This document shows positions 1 to 8,194 of a DNA stretch of 64,000 nt, one piece after another. Origin of the DNA: Bifidobacterium bifidum ATCC 29521 = JCM 1255 = DSM 20456 (GTDB taxonomy: Bacteria; Actinomycetota; Actinomycetes; Actinomycetales; Bifidobacteriaceae); assembly GCF_001025135.1 (NCBI RefSeq), contig NZ_AP012323.1, forward strand, positions 930,001 to 994,000, read 5' to 3'. The notes beneath the pieces were generated by a model. That model saw only the letters and a list, made by a program, of their open reading frames with translations, made no database searches and had not been told where the DNA came from. Position numbers and translations under genes: made by a program. Each line of letters opens with the position of its first letter. Positions within the stretch are counted from its first letter, which is position 1.

Positions 1-357
1 TCCGAGGACTTCGATCCGGCTCTGTACGGCATGCCGGCAGAGTACGACGAGCAGGGCAACTACAAGTACCCCGAAGGCTTCGACCCGAACACCAACGAGT
101 GGATCGCCGGTTACGAGAAGCAGCGCGAGGAATGGGAATCCCAGTACGCCGCCGCCCACGAACTGTGGGAGGAGCACAAGGCGTTCGTCGCCAAGGAGCT
201 GGAGAACGCCGCGGCTTCCGCTGCCGAGGATGGCCAGGCTCCGAAGGAAGAGAAGGTCGAGGAGACCTCCACCTACTCTTCCGACAACTCCTCCACGGGT
301 ACTCTCGCCGACTCCGACCAGCTCGCCGCTCTGCGCGATCAGCTGCTCGGCAAGTGA
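1..357 (+). CDS. rpsA: 30S ribosomal protein S1, C-terminal end (partial)
   Basis: The reading frame is open from the first base, so the gene starts upstream of the window and only the last 118 residues are seen. The segment begins SEDFDPALYGM and carries an acidic, Glu/Ala/Ser-rich tail ending in DQLAALRDQLLGK. This tail is typical of bifidobacterial S1, beyond the last S1 RNA-binding repeat. S1 binds mRNA on the 30S subunit and helps initiation. The next gene is coaE, the usual actinobacterial neighbour, after a strong hairpin terminator. No S1 OB-fold repeat is in view, so the assignment rests on the tail and the neighbour. Confidence 0.85.
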   Translation, partial: SEDFDPALYGMPAEYDEQGNYKYPEGFDPNTNEWIAGYEKQREEWESQYAAAHELWEEHKAFVAKELENAAASAAEDGQAPKEEKVEETSTYSSDNSSTGTLADSDQLAALRDQLLGK

Positions 358-410
358 GTCATCTCATCCCGAGAAGAAGTAGAATGCTGGTAGGATTTGC
401 CGGCAGATAG

Positions 411-450
411 AAAAACGGGAATCGCCCCATACGGGTGGTTCCCGTTTTTT
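411..450 (+). terminator. Rho-independent terminator of rpsA
   Basis: The sequence AAAAACGGGAATCGCC...GGTGGTTCCCGTTTTTT forms a GC stem (ACGGGAA / TTCCCGT) ending in a run of six T. It sits 54 bases after the rpsA stop. The A-run on the left also makes it plausible as a bidirectional terminator. Confidence 0.85.
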
Positions 451-455
451 CATAT

Positions 456-505
456 CCCGCTCCCGCCGGCGGGAGCGGTCGAGCATAGCGAGACTGAGGG
501 TTGTC
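456..505. repeat. Dispersed GC-rich palindromic repeat, copy 1
   Basis: A perfect 20-bp palindrome (458-477, CGCTCCCGCCGGCGGGAGCG) is followed by a second small stem around TCGAGCATAGCGA and the tail GACTGAGGGTTGTC. The same two-stem layout recurs near 27.27, 29.72, 40.80, 41.93, 41.98, 54.36 and 61.31 kb. The rest of the 324-base gap between rpsA and coaE shows nothing else I can name. Confidence 0.6.
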
Positions 506-681
506 TTTGCGCGATGCCGGTCATCCTCACTTCCCGGCTGCCCTGAACAACCGCGACACGCCCGGATATCCAGCAAGCCTGCCATGCGCGAATCAGTGAA
601 ATGGCGGAATGCTGCGAGAGTCCAAAAAATCGCCTTCCATCTCTGCCACGAAACCGGGCGTGTCGCGAATAGCATGATGTC

Positions 682-1290
682 ATGAGCATTCGTATCGGAC
701 TGACCGGAGGCATCGCCGCGGGCAAGAGCACCGTCGCCGCCCGGATGCGGGAACTCGGCGCGCTGGTCATCGACTATGACGGACTTGCGCATGAGATCGT
801 TGCGCCCGGGGGAGTGGCGTTGCCACGGATCGCCGCCGTGTTCGGCCCGGACGCGCTGCTGGCCGACGGATCGCTCAATCGGGCGTGGCTCGCCGAGCGC
901 GTGTTCGGCCGTGACGCCGCTCCCGGCGCACGCGAACGGTTGGACGACATCGAGCATCCTCTGATATATGCCGAAGCCGCACGGATGGAGCGACGGAATC
1001 CCGGCGCGAAGGTCATCGTCCATGACGTGCCGCTTCTCACAGAGGTGATCCGGTCGATTCCGTTCCAATTCGATCACATCGTCACGGTGGAGGCGCCGGA
1101 ACAGATGCGCATCAGGCGCATGGTCGCGACGCGCGGCATGACCGAACGGCAGGCCGCAGACCGTATCCGCAGCCAATCGAGCACAGCCGAGCGCCGGGAG
1201 CTTGCCGACATCGTCATCGATTCCACCCGCCCGATCCCCGACATGCTGGCGCAGGTCGATGGGCTGTATCGCCGGTGGAAGGCTCACTGA
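682..1290 (+). CDS. coaE: Dephospho-CoA kinase
   Basis: It phosphorylates the 3'-OH of dephospho-CoA with ATP, the last step of coenzyme A synthesis, in the cytoplasm. The 202-residue protein has the normal length for the single-domain form; many actinobacteria instead carry a longer CoaE with a GrpB-like extension. The P-loop GGIAAGKST lies at residues 9-17. DYDGLAHEIV (about 33-42) matches the conserved D-x-D/A substrate region, and the lid helix region IRRMVATRGMTERQAADRI follows at about 145. The ATG start directly precedes the kinase fold. It lies between rpsA and uvrB, the usual bifidobacterial order. Confidence 0.93.
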   Translation: MSIRIGLTGGIAAGKSTVAARMRELGALVIDYDGLAHEIVAPGGVALPRIAAVFGPDALLADGSLNRAWLAERVFGRDAAPGARERLDDIEHPLIYAEAARMERRNPGAKVIVHDVPLLTEVIRSIPFQFDHIVTVEAPEQMRIRRMVATRGMTERQAADRIRSQSSTAERRELADIVIDSTRPIPDMLAQVDGLYRRWKAH

Positions 1291-1468
1291 ATCATCCGCC
1301 CGTGAAAAGGTGTGAGCCCGGCAGCGCCGCAAAACGCACATGAAACCCGCCAAATCCCTGTATTTCCAAGGCATGCATGTTTTGTGCGATTGTGCTGTTT
1401 TGTGCGTTATCCTCGCACTTTTCTTATTGAGAACCGTTCGCTGAACGGATGGCGGTAAGCTGGAAGCC

Positions 1469-3580
1469 ATGGGATTCAACATCGAGCGCGCCGACAAGCC
1501 ATTCGTCGTCAAATCACCGTACAAGCCGTCCGGCGACCAGCCGCAGGCCATTGAGGAGCTGGCCACCCGCATCGAGAACGGCGAGAACGACGTGGTGCTC
1601 ATGGGAGCCACCGGTACGGGCAAGACCGCGACGACCGCATGGCTCATCGAACGGCTGCAGCGGCCGACGCTCATCATCGAGCCGAACAAGACACTCGCCG
1701 CGCAGCTATGCGCCGAATTCCGCGAACTCATGCCCGACAACGCGGTCAGCTACTTCGTCAGCTACTACGACTACTACCAGCCCGAGGCGTATATACCGCA
1801 GACCGACACGTACATCGAGAAGGACTCCAACATCAACGACGATGTGGAGCGGTTGCGCCATCAGGCCACCGCGAACCTGCTCACGCGGCGTGACTGCGTG
1901 GTCGTCGCCACCGTTTCGTGCATCTACGGCCTCGGTACGCCGGAGGAGTACGCCGGCCGCATGCTGTTCCTCCAGGAAGGCCAGCAGATTGACCGCGATC
2001 AGCTGCTTCGCAAGTTCGTCGACATGCAGTACAAGCGCAACGACATCGCGTTCACGCGCGGCACGTTCCGCGTGCGTGGCGACACCGTCGAGATCATCCC
2101 GGTATATGAGGAGCTGGCTATCCGCATCGAGTTCTTCGGCGACGAGATCGACCGCATCTCCACGTTGCATCCGCTCACCGGTGACGTGATCGACCACGAG
2201 ACCTCCGTGCACATCTTCCCCGCCTCGCATTACGTCGCAGGCCCCGAGCGCATGGAGCATGCGTTGAAGACCATCAAGGAGGAGCTGGACCAGCGCGTGG
2301 CCGAACTCAAGAAGCAGGGCAAGGAGCTGGAGGCGCAGCGCCTGACCATGCGCACCACATACGACCTGGAGATGCTGACACAGGTCGGCGTGTGCTCAGG
2401 CGTGGAGAACTATTCGCGGCATTTTGACAACCGCGCACCCGGTACGCCGCCGCACACGCTGCTCGACTTCTTCCCGGATGACTTCCTGCTGGTCATCGAC
2501 GAGTCGCATGTCACCGTGCCGCAGATCGGCGCGATGTACGAGGGCGACGCGTCCCGCAAGCGCACGCTGGTCGAACATGGGTTCCGTCTGCCGTCCGCGA
2601 TGGACAACCGCCCGCTCAAATGGCCGGAGTTCCTGGACCGCGTCGGGCAGACCGTATACCTGTCGGCGACACCCGGCGACTATGAGCTCGGTCTGTCGGA
2701 CGGCGTGGTCGAGCAGATCATCCGACCGACCGGTCTGGTCGACCCGAAGATCGACGTGCGCCCGACCAAGGGGCAGATCGACGACCTGCTCGCCGAGATC
2801 AAGGACCGCGTCGACAAAAACGAGCGCACGCTGGTGACGACACTGACCAAGAAGATGGCCGAGGATCTGACCGACTACCTGCTGGAACGCGGCATCAAGG
2901 TCGAATACCTGCATTCCGACGTCGACACGCTGCGGCGCGTCGAACTGCTGCGCGAACTGCGCGAAGGCAAGATCGACGTCATCGTAGGCATCAACCTGCT
3001 GCGAGAGGGACTGGACCTGCCCGAGGTATCGCTGGTGGCCATCCTCGACGCCGACAAGGAGGGGTTCCTGCGCTCGTACCGCTCGCTGATCCAGACCATC
3101 GGTCGCGCGGCCCGCAACGTATCGGGCACGGTCATCATGTACGCCGACGAGACCACCGACGCGATGCGCAAGGCCATCGACGAGACCGACCGTCGCCGTG
3201 TGCGGCAGATCTCCTACAACAAGGAGCACGGCATCGACCCGAAGCCGCTCATCAAGAAGATCAGCGACGTCAACGACATGCTCGCCAAGGAGGACGTGGA
3301 CACGGCCACGCTGCTCGAAGGCGGCTACCGCAACGCGGGCAAGGCCGGCAACACCCATCTGGGTGTGCCCTCCCTCGACGCCGCGGAGGCCGACAAGCGA
3401 CATGAGGAGATACTCAAGGCGGGGCTTCCCGCGCAGGATCTCGCCGACCTTATCCGTCAGCTGAGCGAGCAGATGCACACCGCCGCCGAACAGCTCCAGT
3501 TCGAGCTCGCAGCACGCCTGCGCGACGAGATCCGCGACCTCAAGAAGGAACTGCGCCAGATGACGGAAGCGAACAAGTGA
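1469..3580 (+). CDS. uvrB: UvrABC system protein B (excinuclease subunit)
   Basis: UvrB is the damage-verifying helicase-like subunit of nucleotide excision repair. It is loaded by UvrA and then recruits UvrC to cut. The 703-residue protein has Walker A GATGTGKT near residues 45-52. The beta-hairpin [16 protein letters not shown] that clamps the strand lies near 92-107. The DEAD-like box DESHVTVPQ and helicase motifs V/VI ([24 protein letters not shown]) follow. A C-terminal UVR motif ([15 protein letters not shown], about 675-690) contacts UvrC. All key elements are intact. UvrD and PolA, which act after incision, are also encoded in this window. Confidence 0.97.
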   Translation: MGFNIERADKPFVVKSPYKPSGDQPQAIEELATRIENGENDVVLMGATGTGKTATTAWLIERLQRPTLIIEPNKTLAAQLCAEFRELMPDNAVSYFVSYYDYYQPEAYIPQTDTYIEKDSNINDDVERLRHQATANLLTRRDCVVVATVSCIYGLGTPEEYAGRMLFLQEGQQIDRDQLLRKFVDMQYKRNDIAFTRGTFRVRGDTVEIIPVYEELAIRIEFFGDEIDRISTLHPLTGDVIDHETSVHIFPASHYVAGPERMEHALKTIKEELDQRVAELKKQGKELEAQRLTMRTTYDLEMLTQVGVCSGVENYSRHFDNRAPGTPPHTLLDFFPDDFLLVIDESHVTVPQIGAMYEGDASRKRTLVEHGFRLPSAMDNRPLKWPEFLDRVGQTVYLSATPGDYELGLSDGVVEQIIRPTGLVDPKIDVRPTKGQIDDLLAEIKDRVDKNERTLVTTLTKKMAEDLTDYLLERGIKVEYLHSDVDTLRRVELLRELREGKIDVIVGINLLREGLDLPEVSLVAILDADKEGFLRSYRSLIQTIGRAARNVSGTVIMYADETTDAMRKAIDETDRRRVRQISYNKEHGIDPKPLIKKISDVNDMLAKEDVDTATLLEGGYRNAGKAGNTHLGVPSLDAAEADKRHEEILKAGLPAQDLADLIRQLSEQMHTAAEQLQFELAARLRDEIRDLKKELRQMTEANK

Positions 3581-3615
3581 GCATTTCGTGACAGAGAGCG
3601 TCACAGCCCTTTCCT

Positions 3616-4618
3616 ATGCTGGTAGACATGTCTGAAACCCCTGTCGCTTTTATGATCGCCACCTTTGCGGTGCTGATCGCGTTTTTCGTTGTGGATCTGT
3701 TCGTCATCGGCCGCAAGCCGCATGTGCCCAGCACCAAGGAGTGCGTGCAGCACATCGCCTTTTTCGTGGTCATGGCGCTGATTTTCGGCGGACTGGTATG
3801 GTGCTTTGCCGGTTCGAAGCCCGCGATCGAATTCTATTCGAGATGGCTCACCGAGTACTCGCTGAGCATCGACAACCTGTTCGTCTTCGTCATCATCATG
3901 TCGAACTTCGCCGTGCCGAAAGTGCTCCAGAAGTACGTGCTGTCCGTCGGCATCACCCGTCGCGCTGATTCTGCGCGGCTGCTTCATCCTGGTCGGCGCG
4001 GCCATTATTCAGCGGTTCACGTGGGTGTTCTTCCTGTTCGGCGCCTTCCTGATCTATACGGCGATCAAGCTGGTCGTCGGAGGCGATGATGATGAGGAAT
4101 ACCATGAGAACGGCCTGATCCGCATGCTGCGCAAGGTGATTCGCATCACCGATGATTATGACGGCGAGAAGCTGCGCACCGAGAAGGACGGCAAGTCGTA
4201 CTGGACTCCGATGCTGATCGTGTTCCTGACCATCGGCACGACGGACGTCATGTTCGCGTTTGATTCCATTCCCGCGATCTTCGGCCTGACGAAGGATCCG
4301 TTCATCGTCTTCACGTCGAACGTGTTCGCTCTGCTGGGCCTGCAGCAGCTGTACTTCCTGCTGGGCGCACTGCTCGACAAGCTCGTCTACCTGCCGGTCG
4401 GGCTCGCGTTCGTGCTCGGCTTCATCGGCATCAAACTGGTGATGGAGGCGCTGAGCGGCAATACGCTGCCGTTCATCAACGGCGGTCACCCGGTCTCTTG
4501 GGTGCCCGAGGTACCGACGTGGGTGTCGCTGGTCGTGATCGTCGTCGCCATCGGATCGTCGGCCATCGCGAGCGTCATGAAGATGAAGTCGGTCGAGGCT
4601 GCGAAGAGCGAAGCCTGA
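3616..4618 (+). pseudogene. TerC/Alx-family integral membrane protein, frameshifted
   Basis: Members of this family (Pfam TerC; E. coli Alx and TerC) are inner-membrane proteins linked to manganese handling and tellurite resistance. The first frame encodes residues up to SVGIT, including the signature SLSIDNLFVFVIIMSNF. The second frame resumes with VALILRGCFILVGAAIIQRF and continues through FAFDSIPAIFGLTKDPFIVFTSN to the end. The join needs one base removed from the CCC at 3956-3958. With that correction the protein is 333 residues, normal for the family, with about nine membrane segments. The start is ATG 3616 or ATG 3628 (MSETPV). Because everything else is intact, a recent mutation or an assembly error is as likely as real decay. 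Confidence 0.85.
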
Positions 4619-4759
4619 GCCGCCCAAAAAATGTGAGCGCTCACAACACGCCCGTGAAAACAGTGGCTCACGTCGCCCAAACCTAGTACACTTGCCTGTG
4701 GCAGTGGAAGTCGCAAGACTTCTTCCTAGAAGAAATCACATAAGAATAGGTAGGCATTC

Positions 4760-6202
4760 ATGCGTAAAGCCAAGATCGTAGACACCATCGGTCCTTCCAC
4801 CGAGTCTCCCGAAGGCATCACCAAGCTGGTTGAGGCCGGTATGGACGTGGCCCGTCTGAACCGTTCCCACGGCACTCCGGAGGATCACCTCAAGGTCTAC
4901 AACAACGTGCGCGCGGCCTCCAAGGCAACCGGTCGTAACGTCGCCGCCATGGTCGATCTCCAGGGCCCGAAGATCCGCTGCGGCTGGTTCAAGAAGAACG
5001 CCGAGGGCGAGGACAAGGTCCAGCTTGAGGAAGGCCAGGAGTTCATCATCACCGCCGACGATGTCGAGGGCGACGAGCACATCACCTCCACCACCTTCAA
5101 GGGCCTGCCCGGCGACTGCCACCCCGGCGACCCGATCCTGATCGACGACGGCAAGGTCCGTCTGGAGGTCACCAAGGTCGAGGGCAACAACGTGCACACC
5201 AAGGTCGTCGTTGCCGGCCCGGTCTCCTCCCACAAGGGCATCAACCTGCCCGGCGTGGCCGTGAGCCTGCCCGCCCTGACCGAGAAGGATGAGGCCGACC
5301 TGCGTTGGGCCATCCGCACCGGCGCCGACATCATCGCCATGTCCTTCGTGCGTTTCGCCACCGACATCGACCGCGCCCACGAGATCATGGACGAGGAAGG
5401 CCGTCGTATCCCGATCGTCGCCAAGATTGAGAAGCCGCAGGCTCTGGAGAACCTTGAGGACATCGTCAAGACGTTCGACGGCGTCATGGCCGCCCGTGGC
5501 GACATGGCCGTCGAGTGCCCGCTGGAAGAGGTCCCGCTGGCCACCAAGCGCATCATCGAGCTGGCCCGTCAGTACGCCAAGCCCGTCATCGTCGCCACCG
5601 AGGTCCTGGGCTCCATGGTCCACTCCCCGGTTCCGTCCCGTGCAGAGGCTTCCGACTGCGCCAACGCCGTGCTTGACGGCGCCGACGCCACGATGACCTC
5701 CAACGAGACCGCCGTCGGCGAGTACCCGACCGAGACCGTCGCCACGATGAGCCGCATCTCCGGCTTCGCCACCGAGCACGGCTTCGACCGCATCCCCGAG
5801 CTGAAGAACCTCGACATGTCCTCCACCGGCGCCGTTTCCTCCGCCGCCGTCGACCTGGCCGAGAAGCTCAACGCCAAGGCCATCGTCGCCTACACCCAGA
5901 CCGGCAACACCGTGCACCGTGTGTCCCGCGAGCGTCCGGCCGCCCCGATCTACGGCCTGACCACCAACGAGCACACCTACCACTGGCTGGCCCTCTCCTG
6001 GGGCACCGAGGCCTTCCTGCTCGATGAGGACTACCACGACAAGACCCGCAAGGATCTCATGGCCTTCACCGACAAGGTCCTCAAGAACGCCGGCAAGGTC
6101 TCCGACGGCGACAAGATCGTCGTGCTGAGCTCCGCTCAGGGCGAGCACGCCGCTGGCAGCACCGACACCATCTACGTGCACACCGTCGGTGCCAACGACT
6201 GA
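4760..6202 (+). CDS. pyk: Pyruvate kinase
   Basis: It transfers phosphate from phosphoenolpyruvate to ADP, giving pyruvate and ATP at the end of the lower bifid shunt. The 480-residue protein shows the N-terminal RKAKIVDTIGPSTES substrate region. The signature IPIVAKIEKPQALENLEDIV (near 214-233) contains the catalytic Lys, and MAARGDMAVE (near 242) supplies metal ligands. A C-terminal effector domain follows. A Shine-Dalgarno AGGTAGG lies about six bases before ATG 4760. Codon use is strongly biased to preferred codons, as expected of a highly expressed glycolytic gene. Two terminators follow the stop. Confidence 0.96.
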   Translation: MRKAKIVDTIGPSTESPEGITKLVEAGMDVARLNRSHGTPEDHLKVYNNVRAASKATGRNVAAMVDLQGPKIRCGWFKKNAEGEDKVQLEEGQEFIITADDVEGDEHITSTTFKGLPGDCHPGDPILIDDGKVRLEVTKVEGNNVHTKVVVAGPVSSHKGINLPGVAVSLPALTEKDEADLRWAIRTGADIIAMSFVRFATDIDRAHEIMDEEGRRIPIVAKIEKPQALENLEDIVKTFDGVMAARGDMAVECPLEEVPLATKRIIELARQYAKPVIVATEVLGSMVHSPVPSRAEASDCANAVLDGADATMTSNETAVGEYPTETVATMSRISGFATEHGFDRIPELKNLDMSSTGAVSSAAVDLAEKLNAKAIVAYTQTGNTVHRVSRERPAAPIYGLTTNEHTYHWLALSWGTEAFLLDEDYHDKTRKDLMAFTDKVLKNAGKVSDGDKIVVLSSAQGEHAAGSTDTIYVHTVGAND

Positions 6203-6218
6203 TTTCAGCCGATAGCAG

Positions 6219-6253
6219 ATTCGGCTTCCGCTGTGTGACGACGGAAGCCGAAT
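6219..6253 (+). terminator. Hairpin downstream of pyk
   Basis: ATTCGGCTTCCG (6219-6230) pairs perfectly with CGGAAGCCGAAT (6242-6253) across an 11-base loop. It has no T-run, so it may protect the mRNA end or slow polymerase ahead of the second hairpin. Confidence 0.6.
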
Positions 6254-6260
6254 ACTCATG

Positions 6261-6300
6261 CGTGAGCCCCCGCTCCGAAACGAGCGGGGGCTCACGCGCT
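6261..6300 (+). terminator. Strong GC hairpin downstream of pyk
   Basis: CGTGAGCCCCCGCTC (6261-6275) and its perfect complement (6282-6296) form a 15-bp stem with a 6-base loop, followed by CGCTTTCG. It lies between convergent pyk and the Nudix gene and is probably the main terminator of pyk. Confidence 0.7.
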
Positions 6301-6410
6301 TTCGCCAGGGAATCGCATCGGCTCAAGGACGATGCGGAAGGTCGTCGCGCGGATGCGGGGCAGATGCGCGACTGTCTCGTGCGGAAGGCGAACCGCACAA
6401 TCTCACATGC

Positions 6411-7016
6411 TCACATGCCGATGTGCTCCAGCAGTCCCTCATGCAGGCGAAGGATCGCGATAATCGTCTTCGCATCAACGATGGTGCCGTTGGTCACCAT
6501 CTCCATGGCCTCCTGTTGCGTGTACAGGCGTACCGCGGAACGTGGCGTCTCCGGGCCGATCGCGGAACGGTCCACCTCCTTGAGTCCTGTCGCCAGATAC
6601 AGCGCGGTGTACTGCGAGGAGAAGCTGGGCGTGTTGATGAAGCGCGTGAACTGGGTGAGCTTCGAAGCCTCGTAGCCGACCTCCTCGCGCAGCTTGCGGC
6701 TTGCAACGTCCAGATACTGCTCGCTTGGCGCGTTGGCATGGCCTGCCGGAATCTCCAACGTCCAGCGATGGGTCGGGATGCGGTACTGCTCGACGAACGG
6801 AATCTTCCCGTCAGCGGTCACCGCAAGGACGCCGACGGTGTCCCCGTTGTTCTCATGCAGGATGAACCGTTCGAACTGGCCGACCTGCGCCGAACTGAAC
6901 GCGACCCTGTCCACGTTGAAATAATGGGTCTCGACGATTTGCTTGCGGGACTCCTCCTTGACCGGTGTCGGACGCCACGGATCGAAGGGTCTGTAAGTGT
7001 CACTGTCCATGCTCAT
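6411..7016 (-). CDS. Nudix hydrolase (ADP-ribose pyrophosphatase-like)
   Basis: A 201-residue Nudix protein that probably hydrolyses a nucleoside-diphosphate-X compound such as ADP-ribose. FVEQYRIPTHRWTLEIPAGHAN is the typical strand before the Nudix box. The box reads G-x6-E-x7-RKLREEVG, so it has one extra residue and Lys where RE normally has the Glu, while the metal-binding EE pair is kept. The reading frame extends upstream to 7178, but I chose ATG 7016 (MSMDSD) because AAAGGTGAGG lies just before it and the extra 54 residues look non-protein-like. Substrate is not predictable from sequence. Confidence 0.8.
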   Translation of the reverse strand: MSMDSDTYRPFDPWRPTPVKEESRKQIVETHYFNVDRVAFSSAQVGQFERFILHENNGDTVGVLAVTADGKIPFVEQYRIPTHRWTLEIPAGHANAPSEQYLDVASRKLREEVGYEASKLTQFTRFINTPSFSSQYTALYLATGLKEVDRSAIGPETPRSAVRLYTQQEAMEMVTNGTIVDAKTIIAILRLHEGLLEHIGM

Positions 7017-7234
7017 AAGCCTCACCTTTGATAGTTCTCTTATGTGTTTCCATTGTAGGTCCGCGCTGGTGAGTTGCGGGGATATTCGGCGCGGCGTTGA
7101 TGCTACCGGCGTAAATCGCGTGCTGGGGCGTATGGTGTCCACGGAACCGGCGTGACTCGCTGGAATGATGCGCGGCACGCCTGCAATGGACGAATGACGT
7201 AGCGATATGCTAAACTATCGCGAGTGCCAGAAAC

Positions 7235-7308
7235 GCCCTCGTATCCCAATTGGTAGAGGAAGCAGCCTCAAAATCTGCGCAGTGTGGGTTCGAGTCCCAC
7301 CGAGGGCA
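7235..7308 (+). tRNA. tRNA-Leu(CAA)
   Basis: Acceptor arms GCCCTCG / CGAGGGC, T-arm GTGGGTTCGAGTCCCAC, D-arm TCCC...GAGG and an anticodon arm with loop CTCAAAA, giving anticodon CAA. The innermost anticodon stem pair is C-T. The variable region is only about five bases, unusual for leucine tRNAs, which normally carry a long class II arm. From memory, a short 74-nt tRNA-Leu(CAA) also occurs in mycobacteria. CCA is not encoded. Confidence 0.85.
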
Positions 7309-7417
7309 CGTTGCATTATCGGGTGAGCCACAGTGCCGCATCGCCGAATCTCTATGTTATCGTTATACATGAAGTTCTGTCGATGAATCACTGTGTCGTG
7401 GAAAAGAGGTTGTGAGC

Positions 7418-8194
7418 ATGGTGGCAAGAAAGAAGACCTCAACGCAAGAGCAAGAGGGTCAGGTAGAGGAGGTGCTTTCCGCCGACGAGCTGAAGGCAGT
7501 CTCCGAAGGCGAGCCCGTCGAGAGCGCCGTGCACAAGAAGCGCACGGTCGTTGTCGCCGAGGACGAGTCGGTGAACCGCATGGATCTGGTGGCCATGCTG
7601 GAGGATAACGGGTATGAGGTCGTCGGCGAGGCGGCCAATGGTGAGGAGGCCGTCGATTTGACGCGCAAGTTCCGCCCGGATATCGTGTGCATGGACGTGA
7701 AGATGCCCCGTATGGACGGCATCGCCGCCGCCGGTGTCATCTGCGACGAGAACATCGCTCCCGTGGTGATGCTCACCGCGTTCTCGCAGCCCGACCTGGT
7801 CCGTCAGGCGACCGGTGCAGGTGCCATGGCCTACGTCACCAAGCCGTATGAGGAATCCAAGCTGCTGCCCGCCCTGGAAGTCGCGATGGGCCGTTTCTCC
7901 GAGATCAACGACCTGCTCGACAACGTCGAGACCAGCGAGAACAAGCTCAAGGAGACCGAAGAGCAGCTCAAGAAGGCCGAGGAGAAACTCAAGAAGGCCG
8001 AAGACACGCTGGAGGAGCGCAAGCTCGTCGACCGCGCCAAGGGCCTGCTCATGGACAAGGCGGACTTCTCCGAGCAGGGAGCCTTCCGCTGGATCCAGAA
8101 GACCTCGATGGATCAGCGCATCCCGAAGAAGCGTCTGGCCATGGCGATCATCGCCAAGTATGGCGATCCCAAGCCGTCGGAAGTAGGGGAATGA
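7418..8194 (+). CDS. ANTAR-domain response regulator (PdtaR-like)
   Basis: A CheY-like receiver (about residues 42-155; phosphoacceptor Asp in CMDVKMPRMDG, D93) followed by a C-terminal ANTAR RNA-binding domain (VDRAKGLLMDKADFSEQGAF). ANTAR proteins bind paired hairpins in leader RNAs and act as antiterminators or translation regulators. Between the domains lies a heptad-rich Lys/Glu segment (LKETEEQLKKAEEKLKKAED), predicted coiled coil. ATG 7418 was preferred to GTG 7412 because AAAAGAGG (7402-7409) is better spaced. The stop overlaps polA by ATGA, so the two are translationally coupled. The same regulator stands near polA in Mycobacterium (Rv1626). No kinase is adjacent. Confidence 0.9.
   Translation: MVARKKTSTQEQEGQVEEVLSADELKAVSEGEPVESAVHKKRTVVVAEDESVNRMDLVAMLEDNGYEVVGEAANGEEAVDLTRKFRPDIVCMDVKMPRMDGIAAAGVICDENIAPVVMLTAFSQPDLVRQATGAGAMAYVTKPYEESKLLPALEVAMGRFSEINDLLDNVETSENKLKETEEQLKKAEEKLKKAEDTLEERKLVDRAKGLLMDKADFSEQGAFRWIQKTSMDQRIPKKRLAMAIIAKYGDPKPSEVGE

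Noticed and set aside
3616..4618. Programmed ribosomal frameshifting in the terC gene
   Set aside because: The shift is +1 at ACCCGT without a slippery codon, stop codon or stimulatory structure that I can see; mutation or error is simpler.
4736..6295. A 519-residue open frame antisense to pyk
   Set aside because: Same antisense effect of biased codons; low-complexity Val/Gly/Asp composition and no recognisable motif.
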